Below, one piece after another: positions 6,930-13,608 of a stretch of DNA of 15,752 nucleotides. Position 1 is the stretch's first letter, and every line of letters begins with the position of its first letter. The DNA is taken from positions 1-15,752 of the forward strand of contig CABUTH010000031.1 in the NCBI GenBank assembly GCA_902494465.1, in the 5' to 3' direction. The position numbers were made by a program, and so were the translations under genes. The DNA is from an uncultured Collinsella sp. Its GTDB lineage: Bacteria > Actinomycetota > Coriobacteriia > Coriobacteriales > Coriobacteriaceae. The notes under the pieces are model-generated. The model saw only the letters and a program-made list of their open reading frames with translations. It was not told the origin of the DNA and ran no database searches.

Positions 6930-8005
6930 TAGAGGTCTCCTCCCTTAAACGGCAAACCCTGCTCGGCCGCCCGCAGTATGCGCTCATCGATTTGGGAACG
7001 CACGATATCGTTGGTAGCGACCCAGGCGGCGAAGCTGGCGTTGTCGGGGGCGCCCAGGCCCTCCTGCAGTACCGGCGTCGCCTCGGACAGCGCAAGGACG
7101 AGCTCGTCGGTGGAACCCACACCCACGTTGACGCGGGCATAGACGCCATCGGGAAACTCGGTTTGGAAGTAGAGCGCCTCGGCCGCGTGCGGGCACGAGC
7201 GTTCGAGGATGCGCAAATAGTGCTCGGCGCCCTCGTAGTCCAGCTCGCGCCAGGCAGCGCTCATCAGCGCGATGAGCGTCCATGGGTCCAAGTCGCGCTC
7301 CGCGTCCTTGGGACGACGACGCAGCGGCGTGCTGGCGAGATAGGGGACGGAGTGGGCAGAGCGAAATCGCTTGAGCTCCTCGGCGGGGTATTCGAGCTTT
7401 GCCATAGCGAGCATCGCGGTGTGGCGGACACCAGCGGGGTCGTTGGGCGCAAAGTCCAAGCTGCGATTCGCGGCTTCGAGCGACATGCGGTAGCGTCCGC
7501 TAATGAGCGCGCGCGATGCCAAGGCGGCAAGCCAGCGCAGGTAGGGGCGGCGCATAAGGTCGCCTGCGGCCTCACGCTCGTAGGGGTCCTGCGCCGAGGC
7601 GGTCTTGAGCGCCAGATCGTGCTCCACTTCGTCGCACTTGGACACCAGATACTGCACGTATTCCTCGTTGGAGCCGGCGGTGAGGGCGGTCAGCATGCGC
7701 TGAGCGTCCCAGTTGGTCGGGTCGAGCGCGGCTGCCTCGCGGAGCATGTTCTCGGCAGCTGCCTCTTCTTGCTCTGCCTGGGTATCGTCAGGGATAAAGG
7801 GAATGCGGTAGTCGACAGCCTCGACCACCTTGGCAATGAGGTGCCCGGCGCGGTCGCGGTCGTGCACGATGAGCGGTGCGGGGTTGCGGGTGAATTGTTC
7901 CATCAGACGCTCTACGGCGGCACCGTCGGTGAGCGGGATATTGTCGCGGCGCAAGGCCTCAAGAACGAGGCGATGGCAATCCTCTTGAATGGGATCGAAT
8001 GCCAT
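6929..8005 (-). CDS. TPR-like protein, first gene of the MurT-GatD operon
   Basis: From the ATG at 8003-8005 the product is 358 aa. This start has AAAGGAGG on the minus strand, four bases upstream; an in-frame ATG at 8035 would add ten residues with no such site. The N-terminus (MAFDPIQEDCHRLVLEALR) is followed by an acidic helical stretch. Around residues 152-195 there is a TPR-type unit: RRPYLRWLAALASRALISG, then GRYRMSLEAANRSLDFAPND, with the typical Gly/Tyr and Pro-Asn-Asp turn. A second unit lies near DYEGAEHYLRILERSCPHA. This resembles bacterial TPR proteins carrying an 'RPYLRA..LA..L...GRY..A' pattern; no enzymatic motif is seen. Soluble and cytoplasmic. Its role is unknown, and it is coupled to the next gene by a one-base overlap. 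Confidence 0.78.
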   Translation of the reverse strand: MAFDPIQEDCHRLVLEALRRDNIPLTDGAAVERLMEQFTRNPAPLIVHDRDRAGHLIAKVVEAVDYRIPFIPDDTQAEQEEAAAENMLREAAALDPTNWDAQRMLTALTAGSNEEYVQYLVSKCDEVEHDLALKTASAQDPYEREAAGDLMRRPYLRWLAALASRALISGRYRMSLEAANRSLDFAPNDPAGVRHTAMLAMAKLEYPAEELKRFRSAHSVPYLASTPLRRRPKDAERDLDPWTLIALMSAAWRELDYEGAEHYLRILERSCPHAAEALYFQTEFPDGVYARVNVGVGSTDELVLALSEATPVLQEGLGAPDNASFAAWVATNDIVRSQIDERILRAAEQGLPFKGGDL

Positions 8006-8254
8006 GGGGCCTCCTTTGCTGCGGTTAGGGTTCAAATGTTTCTATATAAGGTTCTAGTTTACCCGCATGTGGCACACCGGGGGTGCCGCACTTGGACTTG
8101 CACCTTTGCACCACGAAGACGGATGTCGCACAAATGTCGGCACCTTGGACGACCGAGTGGTATCACGGTGCCGCAAACGGTCGATTTTTGGCGGCGAACG
8201 GTGCATATTTTGGAGGGGCACGGTCCTGCCCGGGATATGTAGTCAACCTTGATA

Positions 8255-8319
8255 AAACGTTTGCCCAGCTTGGGGCAATAACCGCAACGCAAGAGGTTCC
8301 AAGGATAGAAAAAACGTTT
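8255..8319. promoter_or_regulatory. Pair of AAACGTTT palindromes, possible operator pair
   Basis: AAACGTTT occurs at 8255-8262 and 8312-8319, centres 57 bp apart. The flanks are partly inverted too (TGATAAAACGTTT and AAACGTTTCATCA). Palindromes centred on CG with A/T arms are typical of LacI-family operators, but the sites do not fit the cre consensus well. Placement 190-250 bp upstream of the dehydrogenase start is compatible with regulation of either divergent unit. This is only a candidate. Confidence 0.3.
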
Positions 8320-8438
8320 CATCATTGGCGGCTTTAGGTGAATAACTGACCAACCAGAACGGTAAAATAGTGTTTGTCTGAGCGTTGAGACGTTTAGACA
8401 TCGCGCATTGTCATCGCCGGCAACGCGCAAACCGGTCC

Positions 8439-8465
8439 TAACGGAGCCAATTGGGTGCTCCGTTA
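8439..8465 (+). repeat. Leader hairpin upstream of the ADH gene
   Basis: TAACGGAGC (8439-8447) and GCTCCGTTA (8457-8465) make a perfect 9-bp stem with a 9-base loop, 41 bases before the ATG and 28 before the Shine-Dalgarno sequence. No U-tract follows, so it is more likely an mRNA leader structure or a dyad operator than a terminator. Confidence 0.5.
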
Positions 8466-8505
8466 TATACGCAAGTCTAAGAGGGGCTTGTTTAGGAGGC
8501 ACAGT

Positions 8506-9729
8506 ATGGGACGTTTTACCAATCCTCGCGATCTGTACTTTGGTGAGGGCGCTCGCCACGAGGTGAAGAACCTCAAGGGCAAGAAGGCCATCATCGTTTC
8601 TGGCGGCAGCTCTATGCGCCGCGGCGGGTTCCTGCAGGACGTCGAGAACGACCTTAAGGAAGGCGGTTTCGAGGTCAAGCTGTTCGAGGGCGTCGAGTCC
8701 GACCCGTCCATCGAGACGGTCATGAAGGGCGCCGAGGCCATGCGCGAGTTCGAGCCCGACTGGATTATCGCCATCGGCGGCGGCTCGCCCATCGATGCCG
8801 CTAAGGCCATGTGGGTCTTCTACGAGTATCCCGAGGAGTCCTTCGATAACATCATCCAGCCGTTCAGCTTCCCCGAGCTGCGTCAGAAGGCTCATTTCTG
8901 CGCCATCTCCTCTACCTCCGGTACCGCTACCGAGGTTACTGCCTTCTCCGTCATCACCGACTACGCCAAGGGCATCAAGTACCCGCTGGCCGACTTCAAC
9001 ATCACCCCTGATGTCGCCATCGTCGACCCCGAGCTCACCTACACCATGCCCGCCAAGCTGTGCGCTCACACCGGCATGGATGCTCTGACCCACTGCATGG
9101 AGGCCTACGTTTCCACCTGCGCCTCTATGTTCACCGACGCCAACGCTCTGCACGGCATCCGCGAGATCGTCGAGTGGCTGCCCAAGTCCTATGCTGGCGA
9201 CCATGAGGCCCGTCAGCACATGCACGAGGCTCAGTGCATCGCCGGTATCGCCTTCTCCTCGGGTCTGCTCGGCATCGTTCACTCCATGGCTCACAAGACC
9301 GGTGCTGCCTTCGAGAACGGCCACATCATCCACGGTGCCGCTAACGCCATGTACCTGGGCAAGGTCATCCAGTGGAACTCCAAGGATCCCCGTGCTGCCG
9401 AGCGTTACGCTTACGTGGCCAAGGAGATCCTGCACCTTCCCGGCGAGACCAACGAGGAGCTCATCGCTGCGCTCGTCCAGAAGATTCGCGACCTCAACGA
9501 CCAGCTCAACATTCCGCAGTCCATCAAGGATTACGCGAATGGCGGCGTGAAGGTCGACGCCGAGAACCCGCAGATGGTTTCCGAGGAGGAGTTCCTCGCC
9601 AAGCTGCCCGAGATCGCCGCGAACGCCGAGCAGGACGCCTGCACGCCCGAGAACCCGCGTGAGACCAAGGCTGCCGACTTCGAGAAGATTCTCAAGGCCT
9701 GCTACTACGACACCGACATCGATTTCTAA
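8506..9729 (+). CDS. Iron-containing alcohol dehydrogenase (AdhE C-domain/butanol dehydrogenase type)
   Basis: The 407-aa stand-alone group III alcohol dehydrogenase would reduce an aldehyde to an alcohol with NAD(P)H in the cytoplasm. Evidence: GGGSPIDAAK at about 91-100 (nucleotide-binding loop), STSGTATEVTAFSVI, and the metal-site pattern D192-x3-H196 (MDALTHCMEAY), H259 (VHSMAH) and H276 (HGAANA). Relative to AdhE and FucO there are about three extra residues (ENG) between the third and fourth ligands, so H273 is an alternative fourth ligand. Sequence patterns resemble the C-terminal half of AdhE, but no aldehyde dehydrogenase domain is attached. The ATG at 8506 has a perfect AGGAGG (8494-8499) six bases away; the in-frame ATG at 8455 lies within the leader hairpin. 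A terminator follows. The substrate (ethanol, butanol, propanediol, lactaldehyde) cannot be decided from sequence. Confidence 0.92.
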   Translation: MGRFTNPRDLYFGEGARHEVKNLKGKKAIIVSGGSSMRRGGFLQDVENDLKEGGFEVKLFEGVESDPSIETVMKGAEAMREFEPDWIIAIGGGSPIDAAKAMWVFYEYPEESFDNIIQPFSFPELRQKAHFCAISSTSGTATEVTAFSVITDYAKGIKYPLADFNITPDVAIVDPELTYTMPAKLCAHTGMDALTHCMEAYVSTCASMFTDANALHGIREIVEWLPKSYAGDHEARQHMHEAQCIAGIAFSSGLLGIVHSMAHKTGAAFENGHIIHGAANAMYLGKVIQWNSKDPRAAERYAYVAKEILHLPGETNEELIAALVQKIRDLNDQLNIPQSIKDYANGGVKVDAENPQMVSEEEFLAKLPEIAANAEQDACTPENPRETKAADFEKILKACYYDTDIDF

Positions 9730-9751
9730 TCGACTCTTGTTATCGTAACGA

Positions 9752-9791
9752 GGGGCTCCGCACGTATCTGTACGGAGCCCCTTTCTTTTTT
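9752..9791 (+). terminator. Terminator after ADH, just upstream of gldA
   Basis: GGGGCTCCG (9752-9760) pairs perfectly with CGGAGCCCC (9773-9781), with further possible A-T and C-G pairs inside, then TTTCTTTTTT. The U-tract ends only 16 bases before the gldA ATG, so it could also act as a leader attenuator for gldA. Confidence 0.9.
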
Positions 9792-9807
9792 AGAGAATGG
9801 GATAGTT

Positions 9808-10908
9808 ATGGCTGCAATCTTCAATAGCCCCAGCAAGTACATCCAGGGTCCGGACGAGCTCGCCAAGCTCGGCTCCTATGTCGAGCCGCTCGGCGCTAAG
9901 GCCCTCGTCATCGTGACGCCTTCGGGCAAGAAGCGCGTCGGTGCCAAGATCGAGGGCGGCTTTGCCGAGGCTAAGGCCGAGCTGCTGTTTGAGGACTTTA
10001 ACGGCGAGTGCTCCAAGGGCGAGGTCGATCGCCTGGTTGCGCTCGCTCGCGACAACGGTTGCGACATCATCGTCGGCGTCGGTGGCGGCAAGATCCTCGA
10101 CACCGCCAAGGCCGTCGCCTACTACCTGGAGTCTCCGGTTATTATTTGCCCCACCATCGCCTCGACCGATGCCCCGTGCTCGGCACTTTCGGTGCTCTAC
10201 ACCGATGACGGCCAGTTCGATAAGTACCTGTTCCTTAAGGCAAACCCCAACATTGTCCTGATGGATACGACGGTTATCGCGGCGAGCCCGGTGCGCCTGA
10301 CGGTTTCCGGTATGGGCGATGCGCTCGCAACCTACTTTGAGGCACAGGCGACGCATGATGCCGACGGTGGCACTTGCACCGGCGGCAAGGGCGGCATGGC
10401 TGGCTTGGCGCTCGCCAAGCTCTGCTACGAGACGCTTATGGCCGATGGCGTGAAGGCCAAGGTCGCGCTGGAGAAGGGTGCGCTCACGCCTGCCGTCGAG
10501 CATATCATCGAGGCCAATACGCTGCTTTCGGGCATTGGCTTTGAGAGCTCGGGCCTTGCTGCTGCTCATGCCATCCACAATGGCCTGACGATGCTGCCCG
10601 AGTGCCACGGCATGTATCACGGCGAGAAGGTCGCCTTTGGCACCATCGTCCAGCTGGTACTCGAGGATGCCCCGACCGAGAAGCTCGAGGAAGTCTTGGG
10701 CTTCTGCATTGAGCTGGGCCTGCCGGTTACGATGAAGGAACTTGGCGTTGCCGAGCTTACGCGCGAGCAGGCCATGATTGTTGCCGAGGCCGCCTGCGCG
10801 CCCGATGACACCATGTGCAACATGCCGTTTGAGGTGACGCCCGAGATGGTCGCAAACGCCATCCTGGGTGCCGACGCGCTGGGCCACTACTATCTCATGG
10901 ATGAGTAA
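9808..10908 (+). CDS. gldA: Glycerol dehydrogenase
   Basis: The 366-aa product matches E. coli GldA (367 aa) along its full length. GldA is a cytoplasmic Zn2+-dependent enzyme that interconverts glycerol and dihydroxyacetone with NAD+. Motifs in order: SPSKYIQGPDELAKLG at the N-terminus; FNGECSKGEVDRL; GVGGGKILDTAKA (NAD binding); PTIASTDAPCSALSVLY; VSGMGDALATYFEA with metal ligand D171; SSGLAAAHAIHNGLT with H254; and YHGEKVAFGT with H271. The three ligands fall at the positions I recall for E. coli GldA. The start has only a weak ribosome site (GAATGGGA), and the ADH terminator lies immediately upstream, so expression may be low, attenuated or read-through dependent. A terminator and a REP-like hairpin follow. 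Confidence 0.96.
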   Translation: MAAIFNSPSKYIQGPDELAKLGSYVEPLGAKALVIVTPSGKKRVGAKIEGGFAEAKAELLFEDFNGECSKGEVDRLVALARDNGCDIIVGVGGGKILDTAKAVAYYLESPVIICPTIASTDAPCSALSVLYTDDGQFDKYLFLKANPNIVLMDTTVIAASPVRLTVSGMGDALATYFEAQATHDADGGTCTGGKGGMAGLALAKLCYETLMADGVKAKVALEKGALTPAVEHIIEANTLLSGIGFESSGLAAAHAIHNGLTMLPECHGMYHGEKVAFGTIVQLVLEDAPTEKLEEVLGFCIELGLPVTMKELGVAELTREQAMIVAEAACAPDDTMCNMPFEVTPEMVANAILGADALGHYYLMDE

Positions 10909-10922
10909 ATCAAGCTAAGGAA

Positions 10923-10956
10923 GGGGCAAAGCCGGCAGACGGCTTTGCCCCTTTTT
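10923..10956 (+). terminator. Rho-independent terminator of gldA
   Basis: GGGGCAAAGCCG (10923-10934) pairs perfectly with CGGCTTTGCCCC (10940-10951) around GCAGA, followed by TTTTT. It starts 14 bases after the gldA stop codon. Confidence 0.92.
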
Positions 10957-10960
10957 GCTA

Positions 10961-10991
10961 TGGTGCAAAGGGGTCAGGTTGCTTTGCACCA
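10961..10991 (+). repeat. REP-like hairpin between gldA and its paralogue
   Basis: TGGTGCAAAG (10961-10970) and CTTTGCACCA (10982-10991) are perfect complements around GGGTCAGGTTG. The arm plus loop reads AAAGGGGTCAGG, matching AAAGGGGACAGG on the minus strand of the hairpin at 3622-3656, while the outer stems differ. As there, it lies just 3' of a gene on the same strand. It sits 30 bases before the start of the next gene. Confidence 0.6.
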
Positions 10992-11021
10992 ATTATTGTT
11001 GATGAAAGGGCGGATTCTCGT

Positions 11022-12089
11022 ATGGCGCTTCCCATGGTTTATGGCGGTCCCGGACGATATGTTCAGGGGCCGGGTGAGCTCTCGCGTCAGGGCAGGTATT
11101 TGTCATGGTTGGGCTGCGCTGCCTATGTCTTGTTTGACCAGGGCACCGAGGATCGGCTGTGCAGGCAGATCGTCGATGGATTTCTGGATGAAGATCTAAG
11201 CGAGCCGTTCTTTAAGATCTATAACGGTCCGTGTACGGAAGATGCCGTTGTCGAAATGGCCAAGGAAGCCCGGGCCGAGTATTGCGACATGGTGGTGGGC
11301 ATTGGCGGCGGCAAGATGCTCGATATCGCCAAGGCCGTTGCGTTTTATGCCGAGTTGCCGTTGTGTGTATGTCCCACGGCGGCGTCGATGGACGGTCCGT
11401 GCAGCGCGATTTCGGTGCTGTATCACGAGGATGGGTCGTTCGACCGCTACCTGATGCTCGAGAAGAATCCAGACTTGGTCGTGGTCGATACCAACGTGGT
11501 CGCGGCGGCCCCGCTGCGTATGACGGTCGCTGGTATGGGCGATGCGCTGGCAACGTATTTCGAGGCGCGTTCGTGCGCCGCGGCGCACGGCGCCAACGAG
11601 CACGGTGGCGCGCCGGGACACTTGGCCTTGGTTGCGGCTCGTGCCTGCTATGACACACTCATGGAGTGCGGCGTCGCTGCCAAGCGCGATCTCAAAAAGG
11701 GCCGTACATCGCCAGCGGTTGAGCGCCTGATCGAGTGCAATATTCTGCTCTCGGGTGTTGGCTTTGAGAGTGGTGGCTTAGCGCTTGCCCATGCCATAGC
11801 CAACGGCCTGACGATTCTGCCCGAGTGCAAGGCCATGCATGGTGAGGCCGTGGCATTTGGCCTGGTGGTGCAGCTGCGCCTGGAGCGTGCGCCCGAGCTT
11901 GATCAGGTGCTCGAGTTTTGCCAGCGCGTTGGTCTACCGACGACGCTCGCGGAGCTGGGACTTGGCGAGATTTCCGATACCGACCTGATGAGCGTTGCGG
12001 ATGCGGTCTTTAGAAACGAGCGCAATATGGCCAACGAGCAGGCCAAGGTGACCAGACAAAAGCTCGTGCAGCTCATGTGCGAGGCATAG
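11022..12089 (+). CDS. Divergent GldA-family dehydrogenase paralogue
   Basis: The 355-aa product is clearly homologous to the preceding gldA along its length (GPGRYVQGPGELSRQG, GIGGGKMLDIAKA, MDGPCSAISVLYHEDGSFDRYL, GMGDALATYFEA, GVGFESGGLALAHAIANGLT). The metal ligands are kept as D174, H257 and H273. Near the active site the STDAPCS loop is SMDGPCS, the His in HAIHNG is Ala (HAIANG), and YHGEKVAF has become MHGEAVAF, losing the Lys. The C-terminus is shorter and different. It is probably an NAD-dependent polyol or related dehydrogenase with changed substrate range; glycerol activity cannot be assumed. The ATG at 11022 has GAAAGGG at 11004-11010, a little far away. It is probably a duplication of gldA, or an acquired relative, that has diverged. 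Confidence 0.88.
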   Translation: MALPMVYGGPGRYVQGPGELSRQGRYLSWLGCAAYVLFDQGTEDRLCRQIVDGFLDEDLSEPFFKIYNGPCTEDAVVEMAKEARAEYCDMVVGIGGGKMLDIAKAVAFYAELPLCVCPTAASMDGPCSAISVLYHEDGSFDRYLMLEKNPDLVVVDTNVVAAAPLRMTVAGMGDALATYFEARSCAAAHGANEHGGAPGHLALVAARACYDTLMECGVAAKRDLKKGRTSPAVERLIECNILLSGVGFESGGLALAHAIANGLTILPECKAMHGEAVAFGLVVQLRLERAPELDQVLEFCQRVGLPTTLAELGLGEISDTDLMSVADAVFRNERNMANEQAKVTRQKLVQLMCEA

Positions 12090-12120
12090 CTTGGCACTTG
12101 ATTGACCTTGTGCAATCGAG

Positions 12121-12149
12121 GCGGCGATAGGCCATGGGCTATTTGCCGC
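12121..12149 (+). repeat. Hairpin downstream of the GldA paralogue
   Basis: GCGGC (12121-12125) pairs with GCCGC (12145-12149), with further interrupted pairing (ATAG/CTAT, CC/GG) toward the centre. No U-tract follows, so it is at best a weak terminator or an RNA-stability element for the upstream gene, which ends at 12089. Confidence 0.4.
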
Positions 12150-12169
12150 AAAGATGCTCCGCGTGTAAT

Positions 12170-12200
12170 TTGCCCGAGGCGTGGGCCGATAGCGTATCAT
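12170..12200 (+). promoter_or_regulatory. Candidate promoter of the polyferredoxin gene
   Basis: TTGCCC (12170-12175) and TATCAT (12195-12200) resemble -35 and -10 boxes with a 19-bp spacer, about 40 bases before the start codon. The spacing is long, so this is tentative. The 151-bp gap from the upstream gene makes a separate promoter likely. Confidence 0.3.
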
Positions 12201-12240
12201 TATCTCTTGCTTGTTTGCACTGCTCAGGGAGGGGCCGCGC

Positions 12241-13494
12241 ATGGCGCAGGAACACGATCTGTTTGATGACATTATCGAGATCAGCAAGGGTTTCGACTTT
12301 CTTAAAAACCCGCTTGGCGGCGTGACCGATGCACTCGATCCATCGGCGCCGCAGTGGAATCCTGCCGACTACAAGGAGCGCCCGCGCGGCAACACCATTC
12401 CGTGCTTGACCTGCAAAAACGAAAAGAGCGGCTGCACCGCGTGCATGGACGTGTGCCCGGTCAACGCTATCGAGGTCGAGGAAGACTCCATCGAGATCCT
12501 CGACTCCTGTCGCAAGTGCGGCCTGTGCGCCGCTACTTGCCCGACGGAGGCGATCATCTCTCCGCGCCTTGCACCCAAAAACGTCTACGACGACATTGTC
12601 TCGGCGGCTACGAGCCACGAGACCGCCTACGTTACCTGCACGCGTGCCCTTAAGCGCATGCCGCGCGAAAACGAAGTCGTCGTTGCCTGCGTGGGCGATA
12701 TTACGGCGGAGACCTGGTTCTCGGTACTGGCCGACTATCCCAACGTGAGTGTGTACCTGCCGTTGGGCGTGTGCGATAAATGCCGCAACACCGGCGGTGA
12801 GGACATTCTTGGCGAGGCGATTGCGAAGGCCGAAGAGTGGTCTGGCACGGGTATGGGCCTAGAGGTCGACCCCAAGAGCCTCAAGTGCCATAAGCGCCGC
12901 GAGTACGAGCGCAAGGAGTACATGGAAAAGATTGCCCGCACCACGGGCCTAACGGTGACCAAGCTCAATCCGGCGACGGCGGCGCTGGCCTCGGTGACGC
13001 AAAAGCTCAAGGCTCATCGCCATCAGATTACCCAGCTCGAGCGTACGCTCAACACCATGTGCGGCACCACGACGACCAAGCGTCGCCGTTCGCTCACGCA
13101 CGGGCGGCAGCTGGTGCTCTCGACGCTGCAGAACCACCCCGAGCTTGCCCAGAATATGCAGGTGAGCACACCGGAATGCGATTTTGACAAGTGCACGTCA
13201 TGCGGCGAGTGCGTCAACGTGTGCCCCACGTTTGCCTGCGATTTGGTGGGAAGCGGTCGCTTTGCACTGGAGTCCACGTATTGCCTAGGTTGCGGAGCCT
13301 GCGTTAAGGTGTGCCCCGAGCATGCGCTCAAGCTGGTCGAGCACGATGCGTCCAATCTGGTCGTTGTCGACCCCGAGGCCGAGGAAAAGGCCGCTCAGAA
13401 GGCCAAGGCCCACGAAGAGGCCCAGAAGGTCAAGGCCGAGGCAAAGGCCAAGCTGGACAAGATGCTCGACCAGGTGGAGAAGCTCGCGGACTAG
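12241..13494 (+). CDS. Polyferredoxin-like 4Fe-4S protein with a central Cys domain
   Basis: The 417-aa protein starts at the ATG behind AGGGAGGGG (12226-12234), six bases away. Its N-terminal ferredoxin part has Cys 55, 58, 65, 68 and 72 (CLTC...CTACMDVCP) and a classic C90-x2-C-x2-C-x3-CP. A central domain has Cys 133, 150, 178 and 181 in a pattern TC...VACVGD...GVCDKC, seen in several ferredoxin-type redox proteins and a possible further metal site. A Lys/Gln-rich helical linker (about 245-310) leads to a C-terminal pair CTSCGECVNVCP (C318-C328) and CLGCGACVKVCP (C348-C358). Residues 370-417 are an Ala/Lys/Glu helix, probably a coiled coil. No signal peptide or membrane segment, so cytoplasmic electron transfer is likely. 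The partner is unknown; the neighbouring dehydrogenases are only a positional hint. I do not recognise an exact family. Confidence 0.82.
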   Translation: MAQEHDLFDDIIEISKGFDFLKNPLGGVTDALDPSAPQWNPADYKERPRGNTIPCLTCKNEKSGCTACMDVCPVNAIEVEEDSIEILDSCRKCGLCAATCPTEAIISPRLAPKNVYDDIVSAATSHETAYVTCTRALKRMPRENEVVVACVGDITAETWFSVLADYPNVSVYLPLGVCDKCRNTGGEDILGEAIAKAEEWSGTGMGLEVDPKSLKCHKRREYERKEYMEKIARTTGLTVTKLNPATAALASVTQKLKAHRHQITQLERTLNTMCGTTTTKRRRSLTHGRQLVLSTLQNHPELAQNMQVSTPECDFDKCTSCGECVNVCPTFACDLVGSGRFALESTYCLGCGACVKVCPEHALKLVEHDASNLVVVDPEAEEKAAQKAKAHEEAQKVKAEAKAKLDKMLDQVEKLAD

Positions 13495-13521
13495 TCAGCG
13501 AGCTCTATCTCTGCTTCATTT

Positions 13522-13565
13522 GCGCCGCCGCGGTGTCCGGATTCGCCCGGATGCTGCGGCGGCGC
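13522..13565. repeat. Strong two-part hairpin between the polyferredoxin gene and ychF
   Basis: An outer 10-bp stem (GCGCCGCCGC 13522-13531 with GCGGCGGCGC 13556-13565) encloses an inner 5-bp stem (TCCGG 13536-13540 with CCGGA 13547-13551). It lies 27 bases past the polyferredoxin stop, and its last base directly abuts the ychF -10 box. There is no U-tract, so it may be a U-less terminator, an RNA 3'-end stabiliser or a DNA element affecting the ychF promoter. Confidence 0.6.
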
Positions 13566-13571
13566 TATACT
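13542..13571 (+). promoter_or_regulatory. Candidate ychF promoter
   Basis: TATACT (13566-13571) is a good -10, with a weak TTCGCC (13542-13547) -35 at 18 bp. Transcription would start near 13578, giving a leader of about 30 bases with the Shine-Dalgarno AAAAGGAG. The -35 and spacer lie inside the hairpin at 13522-13565. Confidence 0.5.
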
Positions 13572-13608
13572 TATACGGTTTGAAGTACCTGTACCAAAAG
13601 GAGCTGTC

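Larger units (their letters stand above)
8006..8505. other. Divergent intergenic region between the TPR/MurT-GatD operon and the ADH gene
   Basis: About 500 bases contain no gene I can support, although short frames are open in several phases around 8060-8340. It must hold the promoters of the minus operon and of the plus-strand dehydrogenase. TATATA at 8042-8047 could be a minus-strand -10; TAAAAT at 8363-8368 could be a plus-strand -10; neither has a good -35. Two AAACGTTT palindromes (8255-8262, 8312-8319) and a leader hairpin (8439-8465) are listed separately. I see no Rex-type TTGTGA/TCACAA dyad. Confidence 0.5.

Noticed and set aside
6992..8242. 416-codon plus-strand frame over the first TPR gene
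   Set aside because: Antisense shadow of a well-supported gene with a perfect ribosome site; the product has no domain and runs into the intergenic region.
8083..8337. 84-codon GTG-start frame in the ADH upstream region
   Set aside because: Weak start, no ribosome site, no recognisable domain, and the same stretch is open in other frames.
8330..8360. Rex (redox) operator upstream of the ADH gene
   Set aside because: GGTGAATAACTGACC only loosely resembles half of the TTGTGA-TCACAA dyad and has no proper second half.
8059..9435. 458-codon minus-strand frame across the ADH gene and its leader
   Set aside because: Antisense to a clear ADH with all metal ligands; no plausible product.
9790..10887. 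365-codon minus-strand frame over gldA
   Set aside because: Complete antisense overlap with gldA; composition typical of a shadow frame.
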